From contig NZ_PYYB01000001.1 of NCBI RefSeq assembly GCF_003044185.1, positions 2,624,978 to 2,688,977 on the forward strand: DNA of 64,000 nt. The letters are read 5' to 3'. The DNA is from Paraconexibacter algicola (GTDB lineage Bacteria; Actinomycetota; Thermoleophilia; Solirubrobacterales; Solirubrobacteraceae). The notes under the pieces were generated by a model. The model was not told the origin of the DNA and made no database searches. It was given only the letters and a program-made list of their open reading frames with translations. The translations under genes were made by a program, and so were the position numbers. Below are positions 29,080 to 37,230 of this stretch, in pieces (the stretch's first letter is position 1; each line of letters opens with the position of its first letter).

Positions 29080-31965
29080 CTAGCGGGTGAGGCGCCGCCC
29101 GGCGACGGTGACGACGAGGCGGCCCGATCCCGTCGGCACGGTGAAGGTCACCGACCCGCGGCGGCCGACCGTGGCGCGGCGCACGACCTTGCCGCCGCGC
29201 TTGGCGACCACCGGGGAGGAGGCGCGGGCCCGGGTCACCGTGCACCGGACGCGGCGGCCGATGACGCGGCACGTCACGCGCGCGTCGCGCCCGGCCGGGC
29301 CGGTGGCCCCGCGCTCACCCTGCGGCCCGACGGGACCCTGCGGCCCGACGGGACCCTGCGCGCCCGCCGGGCCCTGGGCTCCGCCCGACCCCTGCGGCCC
29401 GGCGACGCCCTGCGGACCGACCGGGCCCTGCGGACCGACCGGACCCTGCGCGCCGGCCGCACCGGTCTGACCGGTCGCGCCCGTCTGACCGGTCGCACCG
29501 GTCTGGCCCGTCGCGCCGGTGGCGCCCGTCGGCCCGGTCGCCCCGGTCGGGCCCTGCGCCCCGGTCGGACCGGTCGCCCCGTCGCGGACCGCGACGACCG
29601 CCTCCGAGGACGCGCTCGTCGCGCCGTCCGGGCTCGTGGCGGTGACCCGGCAGGTCACCGCGCGGCCCACGTCGGCGTCGACCAGCTGGTAGCTGGTGCC
29701 CGTCGCCCCGGCGATCGCGGTGCTGCCGCGGAACCACTGGCGCGTGAACACCGGCGACCCGCTCCAGCTGCCGGTGTCGCAGGTCATCGTCGACCCGACG
29801 GACCCGGCGCCCGAGAGGCTCGGGGCGACGCTCACCGCGGGCGGTGCCAGGGTGGCGATGCGGCGCAGGTCCGAGGTCCCCAGGTGGTTGCCCGCGTCGA
29901 TCGAGCCGCTCACGGCCCACAGCTCGCCGCCGGGCAGCAGCGCCAGACCGGTCATGTCCCGCGAGGAGCGGCTGTCGGCCACCGGCACCGTCGCGACGAC
30001 CGAGCGGTCGCCCGCCGCGAGCGTCGTCTTCGCGGCCGGTGCGTCGAGCCGGATCACGGTCGCCGCCGAGACGCTCGCGTTCGGGTCGGTCTCGACCGCG
30101 AGGAGGTCCCCGTCGAAGGCGACCGCCAGGTCCGTCAGGCGCGCGGTCGCGGTCGAGAACGACAGCGTCACCTCGGTGAACGCGTCGGTCGCCACGTCGT
30201 AGCGGTAGAGCCGGTCGGTGTCGCTCGTCGACACGTAGACCGTGCCGCCGTCCGGGCTCGTCGCCACGCCCGACGGGGCGCCGCTCCCCGGGACCGTCTC
30301 CGTCTGGACGACGTTGCCCGCCGCGTCGAGCCGGGCGAGCCGCAGCGACGCGTTGGTGCTCACGACCCAGGCGCCGCCCGCGGCGATCGGCGCCACGTCC
30401 TCGAGCGTCGCCGCCGCCGGCGCGCCCGTCAGGTCGGTGTCGACCGACAGTGGCGCGTAGCCGCGGCCGCCCAGGCCGACGCGCAGGGTGCGCGCGGGCA
30501 CCGTGCCGTCGACGAGGCTCAGCGACGAGGACGAGGTCCCGGCACCGAGCCCGCGGACGTTGAAGTACGGCGTGCCCTGGCCGCGCGGGGTCAGGCGGTC
30601 GGCCGGCAGCGTGGCCGGGTCGACGAAGCGGTGCAGCGTGAAGAAGCCGGGCAGGCCGACCGCTCCGGCGGACTCCTCGTTGGCGACGACGACGAGCCGC
30701 CGGGCCGCGTTCACCGAGATCCCCTCCGGCGCCTCGCCGGTCGGGACGTGGGAGATCAGCCGCGGCGCGTCGGGCGACGTGATGTCCCAGGTCGACAGGG
30801 ACTCCGAGCGCTCGCCGAGCACGAGCAGGTACTCGGTCCCGCCGATCGTCACGACGTCCATGCCCTCCGGCTCCGAGCCCTTGTCGGGGACGTCGTTGCG
30901 GGTGTCGTCGAGCATCCCGTAGTCCGCCGTCGCGCGGTCGAACGCCGAGCCGATCCGGCTCACGAGCGTCCCGTCGGGCTGGTGGATCGAGAAGTCCCGC
31001 GTGCCGCCGATCGCGCCGTTCTCGCCCTCGTTGGCGATCGCCAGCAGCGTGCCGTTGGCCACCCACTTCACCGTGTCGGGCTGGCGCTCGCGCACCAGCG
31101 GGGTCTTGAACTGGAAGGTGGCCGGGACGTCGTTGGTGACGTCGGCCAGGAAGGAGGAGCTGCCGGCGCTGACGATCGCGGAGTCCGGCAGCGGGGAGGT
31201 TGCGGTGTCGAGGTCGAACACGGCGATCGCGTCGGCCTCCTGGATCGTGCCGGCGACCGTGTTGTCCGCGCGGACGTCGACGAACTCGGGCTGGGCGTCG
31301 ACGCCCTCGGCGGCGAGGAAGCTCGCGGGCAGGGCCAGGAGGTCGGCGGTCCAGAGCGCCGGGTCGGCGGCGGACGTGTCGATGCGCACGAACCCGGGCA
31401 CGCCGCCGGACGGCTCCCCGACCTCGCGGTCGTTCTCCACGGCGACGACCGCCCGGGTGCCGTCCGGGCTGACGCTCACCGAGTCCGGGACCTCCAGCAG
31501 CGGGGTCGTGCCGGGCGTGCCCGTGGGGGCGCCGGCCACCGCGCCGCCGTTGAAGGAGATGGTGCGCACGACCGCCAGGGTCGCGGCGTCGAGGACGTGG
31601 ATGCCGTCGACCGGGTCGGTGCCCGTCTGGTTGTTGTCGTTGAACGGGACGAGCACGTACTGGTCGCGGACCAGGGCGACCGAGGTCGGGCCGGGCTCGT
31701 TGTCGCCCGTGCCGTTGCCGGTCACGAGGGTGGCGGACGTGGCGGCGAGCGTCGGGCTCGCGGGGTTCGCGAGATCCCACCGCACGACCGTCTTGCCCTG
31801 GGTGGCGACGAGGAACTGACCGGAGGACGCCAGGTCCACGATCTCGTTCGGTGCGGCGCCGAACCGCTCGCCGTGGGTGAGGTCGAGCGCGGCGGACGCG
31901 GAGGTCGGGGCGGCGAGGGCGGCGGCGGCGAGCACGCCGGCCGACGCGAGGGAGTGGCGGGGCAC
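29080..31965 (-). CDS. Secreted beta-propeller-like protein with collagen-like tail
   Basis: A 961-aa extracellular protein. GTG 31965 follows AGGAGG and opens a signal peptide (about residues 1-26). Residues 27-700 form repeated beta-propeller-like blades with [15 protein letters not shown]- and [15 protein letters not shown]-type units, similar to choice-of-anchor I proteins. One Ig-like domain follows (about 705-795, with the Cys pair CDTGSW and CRVTATSP). Then come 33 uninterrupted Gly-X-Y triplets and a 65-residue basic C-terminal domain. A TAGCGT -10 lies about 45 nt upstream. There is no LPXTG signal, so surface attachment is unclear. Confidence 0.83.
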   Translation of the reverse strand: MPRHSLASAGVLAAAALAAPTSASAALDLTHGERFGAAPNEIVDLASSGQFLVATQGKTVVRWDLANPASPTLAATSATLVTGNGTGDNEPGPTSVALVRDQYVLVPFNDNNQTGTDPVDGIHVLDAATLAVVRTISFNGGAVAGAPTGTPGTTPLLEVPDSVSVSPDGTRAVVAVENDREVGEPSGGVPGFVRIDTSAADPALWTADLLALPASFLAAEGVDAQPEFVDVRADNTVAGTIQEADAIAVFDLDTATSPLPDSAIVSAGSSSFLADVTNDVPATFQFKTPLVRERQPDTVKWVANGTLLAIANEGENGAIGGTRDFSIHQPDGTLVSRIGSAFDRATADYGMLDDTRNDVPDKGSEPEGMDVVTIGGTEYLLVLGERSESLSTWDITSPDAPRLISHVPTGEAPEGISVNAARRLVVVANEESAGAVGLPGFFTLHRFVDPATLPADRLTPRGQGTPYFNVRGLGAGTSSSSLSLVDGTVPARTLRVGLGGRGYAPLSVDTDLTGAPAAATLEDVAPIAAGGAWVVSTNASLRLARLDAAGNVVQTETVPGSGAPSGVATSPDGGTVYVSTSDTDRLYRYDVATDAFTEVTLSFSTATARLTDLAVAFDGDLLAVETDPNASVSAATVIRLDAPAAKTTLAAGDRSVVATVPVADSRSSRDMTGLALLPGGELWAVSGSIDAGNHLGTSDLRRIATLAPPAVSVAPSLSGAGSVGSTMTCDTGSWSGSPVFTRQWFRGSTAIAGATGTSYQLVDADVGRAVTCRVTATSPDGATSASSEAVVAVRDGATGPTGAQGPTGATGPTGATGATGQTGATGQTGATGQTGAAGAQGPVGPQGPVGPQGVAGPQGSGGAQGPAGAQGPVGPQGPVGPQGERGATGPAGRDARVTCRVIGRRVRCTVTRARASSPVVAKRGGKVVRRATVGRRGSVTFTVPTGSGRLVVTVAGRRLTR
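29284..29580 (-). repeat. 33 collagen-like Gly-X-Y triplets
   Basis: The coding strand reads 33 consecutive G-X-Y codon triplets, mainly GPT/GAT/GQT in the first half and GPV/GPQ/GAQ in the second, ending with [12 protein letters not shown]. Bacterial collagen-like stretches form triple helices without hydroxyproline. The repeat sits between an Ig-like and a basic domain. Confidence 0.9.
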
Positions 31966-32100
31966 GGATGGTCCTCCTGGTGGTGACGGGAGCGGGCGAC
32001 GCTAGGCCGCCGCGATGCACCGGCACCAGGGGCGTTCTCAGGATCGTCACGCCCCGGCAACACCGTCTTCACGAGCGGACGGCCCCGCGCCCGGCCGGGG

Positions 32101-32125
32101 CCAACTCCGACCGCGTTGGTAGGAT
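32101..32125 (+). promoter_or_regulatory. sufR -10 element with adjacent inverted repeat
   Basis: TAGGAT (32120-32125) lies 6 nt before the sufR ATG with no Shine-Dalgarno sequence. Immediately upstream CCAAC (32101-32105) and GTTGG (32115-32119) form an inverted repeat with 9-nt spacing, a candidate autoregulatory site for the Rrf2 protein. Confidence 0.45.
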
Positions 32126-32131
32126 TCGCAC

Positions 32132-32635
32132 ATGATCTTCACGACGAAGGCGGAGTACGGCGTGCGCCTGCTCGTCGAGCTGGGTCGGCACGCCGCCGAG
32201 CCGCAGCCGACCCCGACGTCGCTGAAGGCGATCGCCGAGGCCGAGGGCCTGCCGCTCGCCTACCTGGAGCGCATCGTCGCGCTGCTGAAGAAGGCCGGCC
32301 TCGTCGAGAGCACCCGGGGCGCGCACGGCGGCTACCGCCTGGCCCGCCCCGCCGACGACATCCGCATGGACGAGGCGGTGCTGGCGCTCGAGGGCGCGGT
32401 CGCCCCCATGACGTGCTTCGTCGACGACAGCGAGAGCGGTCGCGTGCTCTGCAACCACGAGGCCGACCGCGGCCACGGGTGCGCCACGAAGATCCTCTGG
32501 ATGCGCGTGCAGGGCGGCGTCGTCAAGGCGCTGCAGGGCACGACCCTCGCGGATCTCGTCGCGTTCTCCGAGCGTCCCGGCCTCGCCGGGCTCGGCGAGC
32601 CGACCGGTGCCGCGCTCCCGCTCGCCGCGGGCTGA
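32132..32635 (+). CDS. Rrf2-family iron-sulfur regulator of the suf genes
   Basis: A 167-aa winged-helix regulator, first gene of the suf locus. The N terminus MIFTTKAEYGVRLLVEL and the recognition region LAYLERIVALLKKAGLVES are characteristic of Rrf2/IscR. Three Cys (C95, C107, C117) lie where IscR binds its [2Fe-2S] cluster, but the spacing is C-x11-C-x9-C rather than C-x5-C-x5-C. Probable role: sense Fe-S status and control suf transcription. The IscR-type-1-like palindrome at sufB is a likely target. Leaderless start. Confidence 0.88.
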   Translation: MIFTTKAEYGVRLLVELGRHAAEPQPTPTSLKAIAEAEGLPLAYLERIVALLKKAGLVESTRGAHGGYRLARPADDIRMDEAVLALEGAVAPMTCFVDDSESGRVLCNHEADRGHGCATKILWMRVQGGVVKALQGTTLADLVAFSERPGLAGLGEPTGAALPLAAG

Positions 32636-32682
32636 CCGACCTTCCCCCTCCACCACCACGAAACCGGAAACCGCACACGCAC

Positions 32683-33453
32683 ATGGCTGACCTCGTTATC
32701 CGCAACCTCCACGTCCAGGTCGAGGACAAGCAGATCCTCAAGGGTCTGGACCTCACGGTGAACAAGGGCGAGGTCCACGCGCTCATGGGGCCCAACGGCG
32801 CCGGCAAGAGCACGCTCGCGAACGTGATCATGGGGCACCCGAGCCTCGAGGTCACCGAGGGCGAGATCCTCTACAAGGGCGAGAACATCGTCGAGGCGGA
32901 TCCCGACGAGCGCGCGCGGCTCGGCCTCTTCATGGCTTTCCAGTACCCGGTCGCCATCCCGGGCGTGACGATCGCGAAGTACCTGCGCATGGTCATGAAC
33001 GCCCACCGCCAGGCGCGCGGCGAGGACGACATCTCGCTGAAGGACTTCCGCAAGACCGTCGAGGCCGCGATGGCGCTCACGAACGTGCCGAAGGAGTTCT
33101 CCTCCCGCTACCTGAACGACGGCTTCTCCGGCGGCGAGAAGAAGCGCCTCGAGACGCTCCAGCTGGCCCTCCAGAAGCCCGAGATCGCGATCCTCGACGA
33201 GACCGACTCCGGCCTGGACATCGACGCCCTGAACGTCGTCGCGGGCGGCGTCAACGAGGTCGCGAAGGCCAACGGCACCGGCGTCCTGATCATCACCCAC
33301 TACCAGCGCATCCTGCACCTCGTGCAGCCGAGCAAGGTGTCGATCCTCTACGGCGGCAAGATCGTCCACGAGGGCGGTCCCGAGCTCGTCGAGAAGCTCG
33401 AGTCCGAGGGCTACGGCTGGATCACCGGCACGGCCGAGGCGGCCACGGTCTGA
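32683..33453 (+). CDS. sufC: Fe-S cluster assembly ATPase SufC
   Basis: A 256-aa ABC-type ATPase of the SufBCD scaffold, which builds Fe-S clusters in the cytoplasm. Features are [17 protein letters not shown] (Walker A), [10 protein letters not shown] (signature) and [16 protein letters not shown] (Walker B with the SufC-specific SGLDIDA). The ATG at 32683 lies 47 nt after the Rrf2 stop. SufS starts 2 nt after its stop. Its partners SufB and SufD are 8.5 kb downstream, an unusual separation. Confidence 0.98.
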   Translation: MADLVIRNLHVQVEDKQILKGLDLTVNKGEVHALMGPNGAGKSTLANVIMGHPSLEVTEGEILYKGENIVEADPDERARLGLFMAFQYPVAIPGVTIAKYLRMVMNAHRQARGEDDISLKDFRKTVEAAMALTNVPKEFSSRYLNDGFSGGEKKRLETLQLALQKPEIAILDETDSGLDIDALNVVAGGVNEVAKANGTGVLIITHYQRILHLVQPSKVSILYGGKIVHEGGPELVEKLESEGYGWITGTAEAATV

Positions 33454-33455
33454 GC

Positions 33456-34676
33456 ATGGCCCTCGCCGCCGACCGCCCCGCCGCCTCCGACTTCCCGACC
33501 CTCGACCGGGAGGGCGTCGTCTACCTCGACAGCGCCGCCACGTCGCAGACGCACCGGGCCGCGATCGCGGCGATGGACGCCTACTACGAGCAGCACCGGG
33601 CGAGCGTCCACCGGGGCGTCTACCGGATCGCCGTGGAGGCGACCGAGCTCTACGAGGGCGCCCGCGAGCGCGTCGCCGCGTGGCTCAACACGCCGGCGCG
33701 CTCCACGGTGTTCACGAAGAACGCGTCGGAGGCGATCAACCTCGTCGCCTACGCCTGGGGCGGCGCGAACGTCGGCCCCGGCGACACCGTCGTGGTGACC
33801 GAGATGGAGCACCACTCCAACCTCGTGCCGTGGCAGCTGCTGTGCGAGCGCAGCGGTGCGACGTTCGCGTACGTGCCGATCGACGACGAGGGCCGCCTGC
33901 AGCTCGACGAGCTCGATCGGCTGCTGCAGACCGGCACCGTGAAGGTCGTCGCCGTCGCGCACGTCTCCAACGTGCTGGGCACGATCAACCCGGTCGCCGA
34001 CATCGTCGCCCGCGCCCACGCCGCCGGGGCGATCGCGGTCGTCGACGGGACCCAGGCCGTCCCGCAGCTGCCCGTCGACGTCGCCGCGCTCGGCGCCGAC
34101 TTCTACGTCTGGACCGGGCACAAGGCGTACGGCCCGACCGGCATCGGCATCCTGCACGCCGACCCGGCGGTGCTCGAGGCCACGCCGCCGTTCCTCGGCG
34201 GCGGCCACATGATCTCCAACGTGACCCTCGACGGCTCGCGCTGGGCGGAGATCCCCGCGAAGTTCGAGGCGGGCACCTCGCCGATCGCCGAGGCCGCCGG
34301 TCTCGGCGCCGCGATCGCCTACCTGCAGGACCTCGGGATGGACACGCTGCGCGCCCACGAGCTCGACGTCACCGCCTACGCGCTCGAGCGCCTGCGGACC
34401 GTCCCGGGCCTCACGATCGACGGCCCGGCCGACGCCGCCGACCGCGGCGCGCTGGTGTCGTTCACGCTCGACTGCGCGCACCCGCACGACGTCGCCGAGA
34501 TCGTCGCGCGACGCGGCGTCTGCGTGCGCGCCGGCCACCACTGCGCGCAGCCGCTCATGCAGCGCCTGGGCGTCGCCGCGACCACGCGCGCGTCGTTCGC
34601 CATCCACACCACCCGCGACGACGTCGACCAGCTCGTCACCGCCCTGGGCGACGTCGTCGACCTGTTCGGAGACTGA
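33456..34676 (+). CDS. sufS: Cysteine desulfurase SufS
   Basis: A 406-aa class V aminotransferase-fold enzyme that takes sulfur from cysteine for Fe-S assembly. The PLP lysine is in [14 protein letters not shown] (about residue 225). The catalytic, persulfide-carrying Cys is in [17 protein letters not shown] (about residue 365). The N terminus has the family [16 protein letters not shown]. It starts 2 nt after sufC and ends 2 nt before sufU, so the three genes form one tight unit. Confidence 0.98.
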   Translation: MALAADRPAASDFPTLDREGVVYLDSAATSQTHRAAIAAMDAYYEQHRASVHRGVYRIAVEATELYEGARERVAAWLNTPARSTVFTKNASEAINLVAYAWGGANVGPGDTVVVTEMEHHSNLVPWQLLCERSGATFAYVPIDDEGRLQLDELDRLLQTGTVKVVAVAHVSNVLGTINPVADIVARAHAAGAIAVVDGTQAVPQLPVDVAALGADFYVWTGHKAYGPTGIGILHADPAVLEATPPFLGGGHMISNVTLDGSRWAEIPAKFEAGTSPIAEAAGLGAAIAYLQDLGMDTLRAHELDVTAYALERLRTVPGLTIDGPADAADRGALVSFTLDCAHPHDVAEIVARRGVCVRAGHHCAQPLMQRLGVAATTRASFAIHTTRDDVDQLVTALGDVVDLFGD

Positions 34677-34678
34677 CG

Positions 34679-35113
34679 ATGGACGACCTCTACCGCGAGT
34701 ACATCCTCGAGCACTACAAGCGCCCCCACAACTGGGGACCGATGGAGTCGCCCGACCTCGAGGCCAGCGACAACAACCCGCTCTGCGGCGACCAGCTGAC
34801 GGTCATGCTGCGCGTCGGGGACGGCGGCGTGATCGAGGACATCCGCTTCGACGGGCACGGCTGCGCGATCAGCCAGGCCAGTGCCTCGATGGCCTCCGAC
34901 GAGGTCAAGGGCATGAAGGTCGACGACCTGCTGAAGCTCGACCGCGACTTCATCCTGGACCTGCTCGGCATCGACGTCTCCGCCACCCGGATGAAGTGCG
35001 CGCTGCTCTCGCTGAAGGTGCTCAAGAGCGCCGCGCTGGGCGACCACGTGGACTGGGAACCGGCCACCCCCGAGCCCGCGGCCCCGCCCGCCGGCTCCCG
35101 CGACGCCCTCTAG
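34679..35113 (+). CDS. sufU: Sulfur-transfer protein SufU
   Basis: A 144-aa zinc-containing sulfur acceptor of SufS (IscU fold). Zn/Fe ligands appear as [19 protein letters not shown] and TRMKCALLS. Like actinobacterial and Firmicutes SufU it has the GHGC and RMKCALL signatures. The C terminus carries a short Pro/Ala extension. Its stop is followed by 67 nt that hold the promoter of the AAA+ gene, so the suf unit may end or be attenuated here. Confidence 0.97.
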   Translation: MDDLYREYILEHYKRPHNWGPMESPDLEASDNNPLCGDQLTVMLRVGDGGVIEDIRFDGHGCAISQASASMASDEVKGMKVDDLLKLDRDFILDLLGIDVSATRMKCALLSLKVLKSAALGDHVDWEPATPEPAAPPAGSRDAL

Positions 35114-35119
35114 GGCGGT

Positions 35120-35174
35120 CGTTCGGGCGGACCGCGCCCGCGCCCTACCCCCGACCGGACCGTCGGCCTACGCT
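35120..35174 (+). promoter_or_regulatory. AAA+ gene promoter: shared 11-mer, -35-like and -10 elements
   Basis: CGTTCGGGCGG (35120-35130), then CCCTACCC (35143-35150), then TACGCT (35169-35174), which is 6 nt before the ATG. The 11-mer ends 38 nt before the -10. TACCCC (35146-35151) is 17 nt before the -10 and may act as the -35. The same elements at the same offsets precede the next gene (37169-37223). Confidence 0.6.
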
Positions 35175-35180
35175 CGACCC

Positions 35181-37151
35181 ATGGCCGACACGGCGGACCG
35201 CCCCCTGCCCGGGACCGAGGACCCCACCGCCCCGGAGCTCGACAGCGCTCTGGGCTACGCGCTCTCGCTCGCGGCCGCCTGGGACGGGTCCGACCAGCTC
35301 GACGGCGCGCTCACCGAGGACCTCACGCTGCGGTTCGCCGACCTCGTCAGCACGGTGGAGGACCGGTTCGCGCTCGTCGCGGAGCGCGCCGACCTGGACT
35401 GGGGCGACCAGGTCGTCCTCGGCCTGATCGCGCTCGCCGACCTCGCGCCCGAGCACGCGCTCGCCGTCGCCTCGACCGACCCGGCCGACCGCGGGCACGC
35501 CAGCGCCCGCGCGATGGCCCGCCTGCTCGTCGTCCGGGGCGCCGCCGAGGGGGAGACCTACCGCTGCGTCGCCGCCGACGGGGCGCTGCGCCGCAAGGGC
35601 CTCGTCCGGGCGCTCCCCGCCGGCCCCGAGGTGCCGCTGGCCGCGCGCGCGTTCGCGCTGACCGAGCCGACCGCCGCGTTCCTGCTGGCGGCCGACCTGC
35701 ACGACCCGACCCGCGGCGGGCGGCTGCGGCGCGTCGGCCGCAGCGACCTGCCCGTCGGGCGCGCGGCGACCGTCGAGGCGCTCGAGGACGCCCTGCGCAC
35801 CGCGGCGGTGACGCCGCTGTTCGTGCACGGACCCGACGCCACGCTCCTGCTCGCGGAGGCGTCCGGGGGCGGCGTGACGCTGATCCGCGCCCGCGACCTC
35901 GACGACGCCGCCCTGCTGCGTGACGCGCTCGCGGTCTGCGTCCTGGAGCACCGCGTCCTCGTCGTCGAGGGCGTCGAGGACCTCGAGCCCGAGCAGGCGC
36001 TCGCCCTGCCCGAGCAGCTGCGCGCGTACCCCGGCACCGTCGTGCTCGGCCACACGGGCCGCGAGCTGGCCGGCCTCGACGATCTCGCCGTGCGCGAGCT
36101 GCGCGTGCCCGCCCCGGGCCCCGACGACCGCCGCGCCGCGTGGACCGCCGGGCTCGGCGAGGTCCCCGGCATCGACGAGGTCGCGCAGCTGCACCGGCTG
36201 CCGGTCGCGCGGATCGCCGACGCGGTGCAGGACGTCCTCGCGGTCGTGGACCGCTCCGGCACGCTGCCGGACGCCGCGCTGCTGGCGCGCGCCGCGCGCA
36301 ACGCGTCGGGCGCGCGCGTGGACGAGACGGCGCGCCGCACGCGCACCGACCTCGGCTGGGACGACCTCGTGCTGCCCGCCCGCCCGATGGGCCTGCTGCG
36401 GTCGGTGAGCGCGTTCCTGCGCCACCGCGAGCAGGTGCTCGACGACTGGGGCTTCGCCGCCGGGTCCGGTCGCGCGCACGGGGTCGTGGCGATGTTCACC
36501 GGTCCGTCCGGGACCGGCAAGACGCTCGCCGCGCGCGTGATCGCCGCCGAGCTCGGGCTCGAGCTGCTGCGCGTCGACCTGTCGACGCTCGTGTCGAAGT
36601 GGCTGGGGGAGACCGAGCGCAACCTCGACCGGATCTTCACCGCCGCGGAGGGCTCGAGCGCCGTCCTGTTCTTCGACGAGGCCGACGCGGTGTTCGGCAA
36701 GCGCGCCGGCGTGCAGGACGCGCGCGACCGCTACGCGAACCTCGAGGTCGCCTACCTGCTGCAGCGGATCGAGGCGCACGACGGACCGGTGCTGCTCGCG
36801 ACGAACCTGCGCGGCAACATCGACGAGGCGTTCCTGCGCCGGCTCGACGCCGTGATCGAGTTCCCCGAGCCCGACGAGGCGGGCCGCCGTCGCCTGTGGG
36901 AGGTCCTGATCCCGCCGAGCGCCCCGCGCCACGACGACATCGACCTCGACTTCCTCGCCGCGCGCTTCGAGCTCACCGGCGGCGGCATCCGCAACGCCGC
37001 GCTCGCGGCGGCGGTGATGGCCGCCGAGGCGGGTGGGGCGATCCGCATGGAGCACCTCGTCCGCGGGGTCGCGATCGAGTACGCGAAGCTCGGCCGGCTC
37101 GTGCTCGTCGCCGACTTCGAGCGCTTCCACGAGACCGTCCGCGAGCGCTGA
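35181..37151 (+). CDS. AAA+ ATPase of the contractile-injection-system-associated type
   Basis: A 656-aa soluble AAA+ protein. Residues 1-400 hold a helical N-terminal region and a degenerate first NTPase-like domain (VLVVEGVEDLEPEQAL). After a WDDLVLP linker, the active AAA+ domain has GPSGTGKTLAAR (Walker A, about 441), VLFFDEADAVFGKR (Walker B, about 497), sensor ATNLRGNIDEAFLRRLD and a C-terminal lid. This two-part architecture matches my recollection of ATPases encoded in eCIS/Afp (Afp15-like) loci. No sheath, tube or baseplate gene is in the window, so it would be an orphan here. It lies between sufU and the 760-aa gene and has its own promoter. Confidence 0.87.
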   Translation: MADTADRPLPGTEDPTAPELDSALGYALSLAAAWDGSDQLDGALTEDLTLRFADLVSTVEDRFALVAERADLDWGDQVVLGLIALADLAPEHALAVASTDPADRGHASARAMARLLVVRGAAEGETYRCVAADGALRRKGLVRALPAGPEVPLAARAFALTEPTAAFLLAADLHDPTRGGRLRRVGRSDLPVGRAATVEALEDALRTAAVTPLFVHGPDATLLLAEASGGGVTLIRARDLDDAALLRDALAVCVLEHRVLVVEGVEDLEPEQALALPEQLRAYPGTVVLGHTGRELAGLDDLAVRELRVPAPGPDDRRAAWTAGLGEVPGIDEVAQLHRLPVARIADAVQDVLAVVDRSGTLPDAALLARAARNASGARVDETARRTRTDLGWDDLVLPARPMGLLRSVSAFLRHREQVLDDWGFAAGSGRAHGVVAMFTGPSGTGKTLAARVIAAELGLELLRVDLSTLVSKWLGETERNLDRIFTAAEGSSAVLFFDEADAVFGKRAGVQDARDRYANLEVAYLLQRIEAHDGPVLLATNLRGNIDEAFLRRLDAVIEFPEPDEAGRRRLWEVLIPPSAPRHDDIDLDFLAARFELTGGGIRNAALAAAVMAAEAGGAIRMEHLVRGVAIEYAKLGRLVLVADFERFHETVRER

Positions 37152-37168
37152 CTTCCCGTTCGCCCCGC

Positions 37169-37223
37169 CGTTCGGGCGGTCCTGTCGCGAACCCTTCCCG
37201 CGCGCGCGAGGCCGCTCTACGGT
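37169..37223 (+). promoter_or_regulatory. Promoter of the 760-aa protein gene: shared 11-mer, -35-like and -10 elements
   Basis: CGTTCGGGCGG (37169-37179), CCCTTCCC (37192-37199), TACGGT (37218-37223), with the ATG 7 nt later. The offsets are identical to those of the AAA+ promoter (38 nt from 11-mer to -10; 17 nt from TTCCCG to -10). The flanking sequence differs, so simple duplication does not explain it. Confidence 0.6.
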
Positions 37224-37230
37224 GCGGCGC

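Noticed and set aside
29284-29580. Possible CRISPR-like or tandem DNA repeat
   Set aside because: The period is 9 nt, in frame with the protein, and encodes Gly-X-Y; it is protein-level repetition.
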